Positions 5,162 through 7,027 of a stretch of DNA of 7,027 nt are shown in pieces. Below the pieces are notes generated by a model, which was not told the origin of the DNA, searched no databases, and was given only the letters and a program-made list of their open reading frames with translations. Source of the stretch: JBOHHM01 sp050725495 (GTDB taxonomy: Bacteria; Pseudomonadota; Gammaproteobacteria; Burkholderiales; Burkholderiaceae_C); contig JBOHHM010000198.1 in the NCBI GenBank assembly GCA_050725495.1, positions 1 through 7,027 on the forward strand, given 5' to 3'. Both the position numbers and the translations under genes were made by a program. Every line of letters begins with the position of its first letter. Position 1 is the first letter of the stretch.

Positions 5162-6525
5162 CAGACGGTGCTTGCTACTGATTTGGTAGCGAATGGCGCA
5201 GATTTTTTGTGGGCTACAGGGTGTTCCGCCATGTATTTCAGGACGCCCCCATAGGCCAGCAGCAGCCCCAGGTACAGGCTGACATAGGCCGCCAGCGTCA
5301 GCGCGACCAGCGGCGGCGCATGGGGCGCGACGACCTCGGCGGTTCTGAGCAGGCCATAGACGATGTAGGGCTGGCGGCCGATTTCGGTCACGTACCAGCC
5401 CGCCAGTGTCGCGACCCAGCCCGAGAAGCTCATCGCGACCAAGGTGTAGAGCAGCGGCCGCGGCAGGGTGGCCGGGTGGCGTCGGCGGCGCAGCATCCAC
5501 AGGCCCCACCAGGCCACGGCCAGCATCAGCAGGCCCATGCCGACCATCACGCGAAAGCCCCAGAACACGGGCGCCACCGGCGGGTGTGCGTCCTTGAACT
5601 CATTGAGTCCCTTGAGCTCGGCATTCGCATCGTGCGCCAGCACCAGGCTGGCGCCCTTGGGAATTTGCAGCGCGTAGAGCGTGCGGCCGTCTTTCTCGCT
5701 CGGCCAGCCGAACAGCGTGAGCGGCGCGCCTTGTTCGGTCTGCCAGATGCCTTCGATCGCCGCGATCTTGGCGGGCTGGTGCTTCAAGGTATTCAGGCCG
5801 TGCAGGTCGCCCATGAAGATTTGCAGCGGGATCGCAATCGCCGCGGCCGTCACGGCCGTGCGCAGCGCCTTGTGCGTGCCGGCCGTGGCCGTGCCCTTGA
5901 GGATTTGCCAGGCGCTGACTCCGGCCATCAGGAACGAGGCGGTCAGCGCCGAGGCGAGCAGCTTGTGGCCCAGGCGGTAGGGAAACGAGGGGTTGAACAC
6001 CACGGCCCACCAGTCGGTTGCGTGAAAGCGCCCGTCGATGATCTCGTAGCCCGTGGGCGTTTGCATCCAGGAGTTCAGGCTCAGGATCCAGAACGCCGAC
6101 AGCGTGGTCCCGAGCGCGACCAGAAAGGTCGCAATGAGGTGGGTGCGTTCCGACACCCGGTCGCGCCCGAACAGCATGATGCCCAGGAACGTGGCTTCCA
6201 GAAAAAACGCGGTCAGCACCTCGTAGCCGAGCAGCGGTCCCGAGATATTGCCGGTCTTCTCCATGAAGCCCGGCCAGTTGGTGCCGAACTGAAAGCTCAT
6301 GGTGATGCCCGTGACCACGCCCAGCGCGAAGGTCAGCGCGAACACCTTGGTCCAGAAGTAGTAGGCCGCTTCCCAGGCCACGCCCTCGCTCGTGTGGCGC
6401 GTGGCCGCATGGCGCAGGCGAAAGAACAGCAGCAGCCAGCACAGCGCAATCGTGATCGTGGGAAACAGGATGTGGAAGCTGATGTTGGCGGCAAACTGCA
6501 GGCGCGCGAGCATGAGGGTGTCCAT
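5161..6525 (-). CDS. cydA: Cytochrome bd-type quinol oxidase subunit I, short Q-loop (CIO-like)
   Basis: The 454-aa haem-bearing subunit of cytochrome bd oxidase; it oxidises quinol at the periplasmic side and reduces O2 to water. Comparison with E. coli CydA places His18 (haem b595 ligand, H19), Glu102 and Glu110 (E99/E107, spacing kept), His187 (haem b558 ligand, H186) and Met365 as the likely second b558 ligand. In the Q-loop AKIAAIEGIW gives Lys253 and Glu258, matching quinol-site K252/E257. The loop is short and the chain about 70 residues shorter than the 522-aa E. coli protein, as in cyanide-insensitive CioA-type enzymes. The usual GRQPW motif reads GRQPY (383-387). The ATG at 6525 has AAGGAG eight bases upstream and lies two bases after the regulator's stop. 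The last dozen or so residues are polar and partly encoded by a dispersed stem-loop repeat. Confidence 0.96.
   Translation of the reverse strand: MDTLMLARLQFAANISFHILFPTITIALCWLLLFFRLRHAATRHTSEGVAWEAAYYFWTKVFALTFALGVVTGITMSFQFGTNWPGFMEKTGNISGPLLGYEVLTAFFLEATFLGIMLFGRDRVSERTHLIATFLVALGTTLSAFWILSLNSWMQTPTGYEIIDGRFHATDWWAVVFNPSFPYRLGHKLLASALTASFLMAGVSAWQILKGTATAGTHKALRTAVTAAAIAIPLQIFMGDLHGLNTLKHQPAKIAAIEGIWQTEQGAPLTLFGWPSEKDGRTLYALQIPKGASLVLAHDANAELKGLNEFKDAHPPVAPVFWGFRVMVGMGLLMLAVAWWGLWMLRRRRHPATLPRPLLYTLVAMSFSGWVATLAGWYVTEIGRQPYIVYGLLRTAEVVAPHAPPLVALTLAAYVSLYLGLLLAYGGVLKYMAEHPVAHKKSAPFATKSVASTV
5171..5190. repeat. Stem-loop repeat embedded in the 3' end of cydA
   Basis: The plus strand reads CTT and then GCTAC (5174-5178), loop TGATTTG (5179-5185), GTAGC (5186-5190). 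It matches the element at 1925-1944 in 14 of 17 stem-loop bases. The stem-closing T-A pair there is C-G here, so the fold is kept. On the minus strand it encodes CydA residues ATKSVAS, three codons before the stop, and so appears to be a coding insertion of an otherwise intergenic repeat. Confidence 0.65.
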
Positions 6526-6527
6526 CG

Positions 6528-7027
6528 CTAGATCTCCTTGTTCGTCTTGGCGGAAGACTTGCCGGTCACTCTGTCCTTGAACTCCAGCACCTTGGTGACC
6601 GTGGCCCCCATGCCCATGAGCTGCATCGCAGTTTCGGGCGCGAGCTTTTGCACATCATCGAACCAAGTCATGAGCCGGTCAATCAGGTCGTGCATCTCGC
6701 GCATGCGCTTCTGGGCGTGGCGCTCGGCATCGCTGGCGGGCTCTTCGAGCAAGGCCATGCGCAGCATCGACAGCGTGGGCTCGATCTCGCGGCGGCGCCG
6801 CTCCTCGGCCAGCACGCGAAAGATCTCCCAGACATCGGCCGGCGCCTCGAAATACTCGCGGCGGTCACCCGGCAGGTGGCGCAGCCTGACCAGCCGCCAG
6901 GACTGCAGCTCCTTGAGACCCATGCTCACATTGGAGCGCGAGAACTCGAGCGCCTCGGCAATCTCGTCGGCATTGAGCGCACGCTGCGAAATGAAGATCA
7001 GCGCGTAAATCTGGCCGACCGTGCGGT
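6528..7027 (-). CDS. GbsR/MarR-type transcriptional regulator (N-terminus outside window)
   Basis: A winged-helix DNA-binding protein, probably dimeric, lying directly upstream of cydAB and likely controlling it. The frame is open to the window edge: 165 residues are visible, beginning RTVGQIYALIFISQRALNAD, so a GTG at 6929 would start inside the DNA-binding domain and is not the true start. The helix-turn-helix reads LNADEIAEALEFSRSNVSMGLKELQ, followed by a wing, LVRLRHLPGDRREYFEA. The rest is helical and charged (EERRRREIEPTLSMLRMAL, then a long amphipathic stretch to MTWFDDVQKL), fitting a dimerisation region. The tail is short and lysine-rich. No cysteine occurs in the visible part. The stop TAG precedes the cydA ATG by two bases. 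The operon promoter and operator must lie beyond the right edge. GbsR proteins were first described as choline-responsive, but the family is broad and the ligand here is unknown. Confidence 0.88.
   Translation of the reverse strand, partial: RTVGQIYALIFISQRALNADEIAEALEFSRSNVSMGLKELQSWRLVRLRHLPGDRREYFEAPADVWEIFRVLAEERRRREIEPTLSMLRMALLEEPASDAERHAQKRMREMHDLIDRLMTWFDDVQKLAPETAMQLMGMGATVTKVLEFKDRVTGKSSAKTNKEI
6534..6539 (-). promoter_or_regulatory. Ribosome binding site of cydA, inside the regulator gene
   Basis: AAGGAG on the minus strand lies in the last codons of the upstream regulator, with an 8-nt spacer that contains that gene's TAG stop (6530-6528). The arrangement supports the cydA start at 6525 and translational coupling of regulator and oxidase. 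Confidence 0.8.

Noticed and set aside
5209..6531. 440-codon plus-strand ORF opposite cydA
   Set aside because: Its product is a Q/R/G/H-rich low-complexity sequence with no recognisable domain, typical of the antisense frame of a GC-rich gene; cydA on the other strand is fully supported by haem ligands and motifs.
6528..6929. Regulator beginning at the internal GTG (6929)
   Set aside because: The frame stays open to the window edge and encodes the first part of the helix-turn-helix, so the internal start would remove half of the DNA-binding domain.

Overview
The window is high-GC, tightly packed bacterial chromosome. Gene content and protein style (a DmdC-like acyl-CoA dehydrogenase beginning MSYTAPLKDMLF, a COG2070 nitronate monooxygenase, a GbsR/MarR regulator in front of cydAB) suggest a betaproteobacterium of the Burkholderiales, probably Comamonadaceae (Polaromonas/Variovorax/Rhodoferax-like). 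That placement is inference from family resemblance, not from a marker gene. No mobile element, tRNA, rRNA or CRISPR is visible.

Left part, plus strand (1-4141). The last codons of an unidentified gene come first, followed by an imperfect inverted repeat of degenerate heptamers (42-129). Next are a large four-domain acyl-CoA dehydrogenase (133-1923), an intergenic double stem-loop repeat (1925-1974), an FMN-dependent nitronate monooxygenase-like oxidoreductase (2016-2975), a pure heptamer array (3000-3069) and a membrane acyltransferase of the OafA/acyltransferase-3 type (3074-4141). The two flavoenzymes fit acyl-CoA or small-acid catabolism; the acyltransferase is probably an unrelated envelope-modifying enzyme.

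Right part, minus strand (4143-7027). A compact operon runs right to left: a GbsR/MarR-type regulator cut by the window edge, then cydA and cydB. Together cydA and cydB encode a cytochrome bd quinol oxidase with a short Q-loop, resembling the cyanide-insensitive (CIO) type. The gaps are 2 bp and 10 bp. Each has a strong Shine-Dalgarno that overlaps or adjoins the preceding stop codon, so the three genes are probably co-transcribed and translationally coupled. cydB meets the acyltransferase tail to tail with one base between stop codons, inside a small palindrome.

The least ordinary content is in the short repeats. The same heptamer, GCTCAAC, appears as a 4+4 inverted pair before the dehydrogenase and as nine perfect tandem copies before the acyltransferase. 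In both places the array ends in a C-run, stops 3-4 bases short of the start codon and takes the place of a ribosome binding site. A second repeat family (GCTAY, 7-nt loop, RTAGC) occurs twice with a compensatory base-pair change. One copy is intergenic and the other encodes part of the C-terminus of CydA. I see no clear case for a wholly new multi-gene system.
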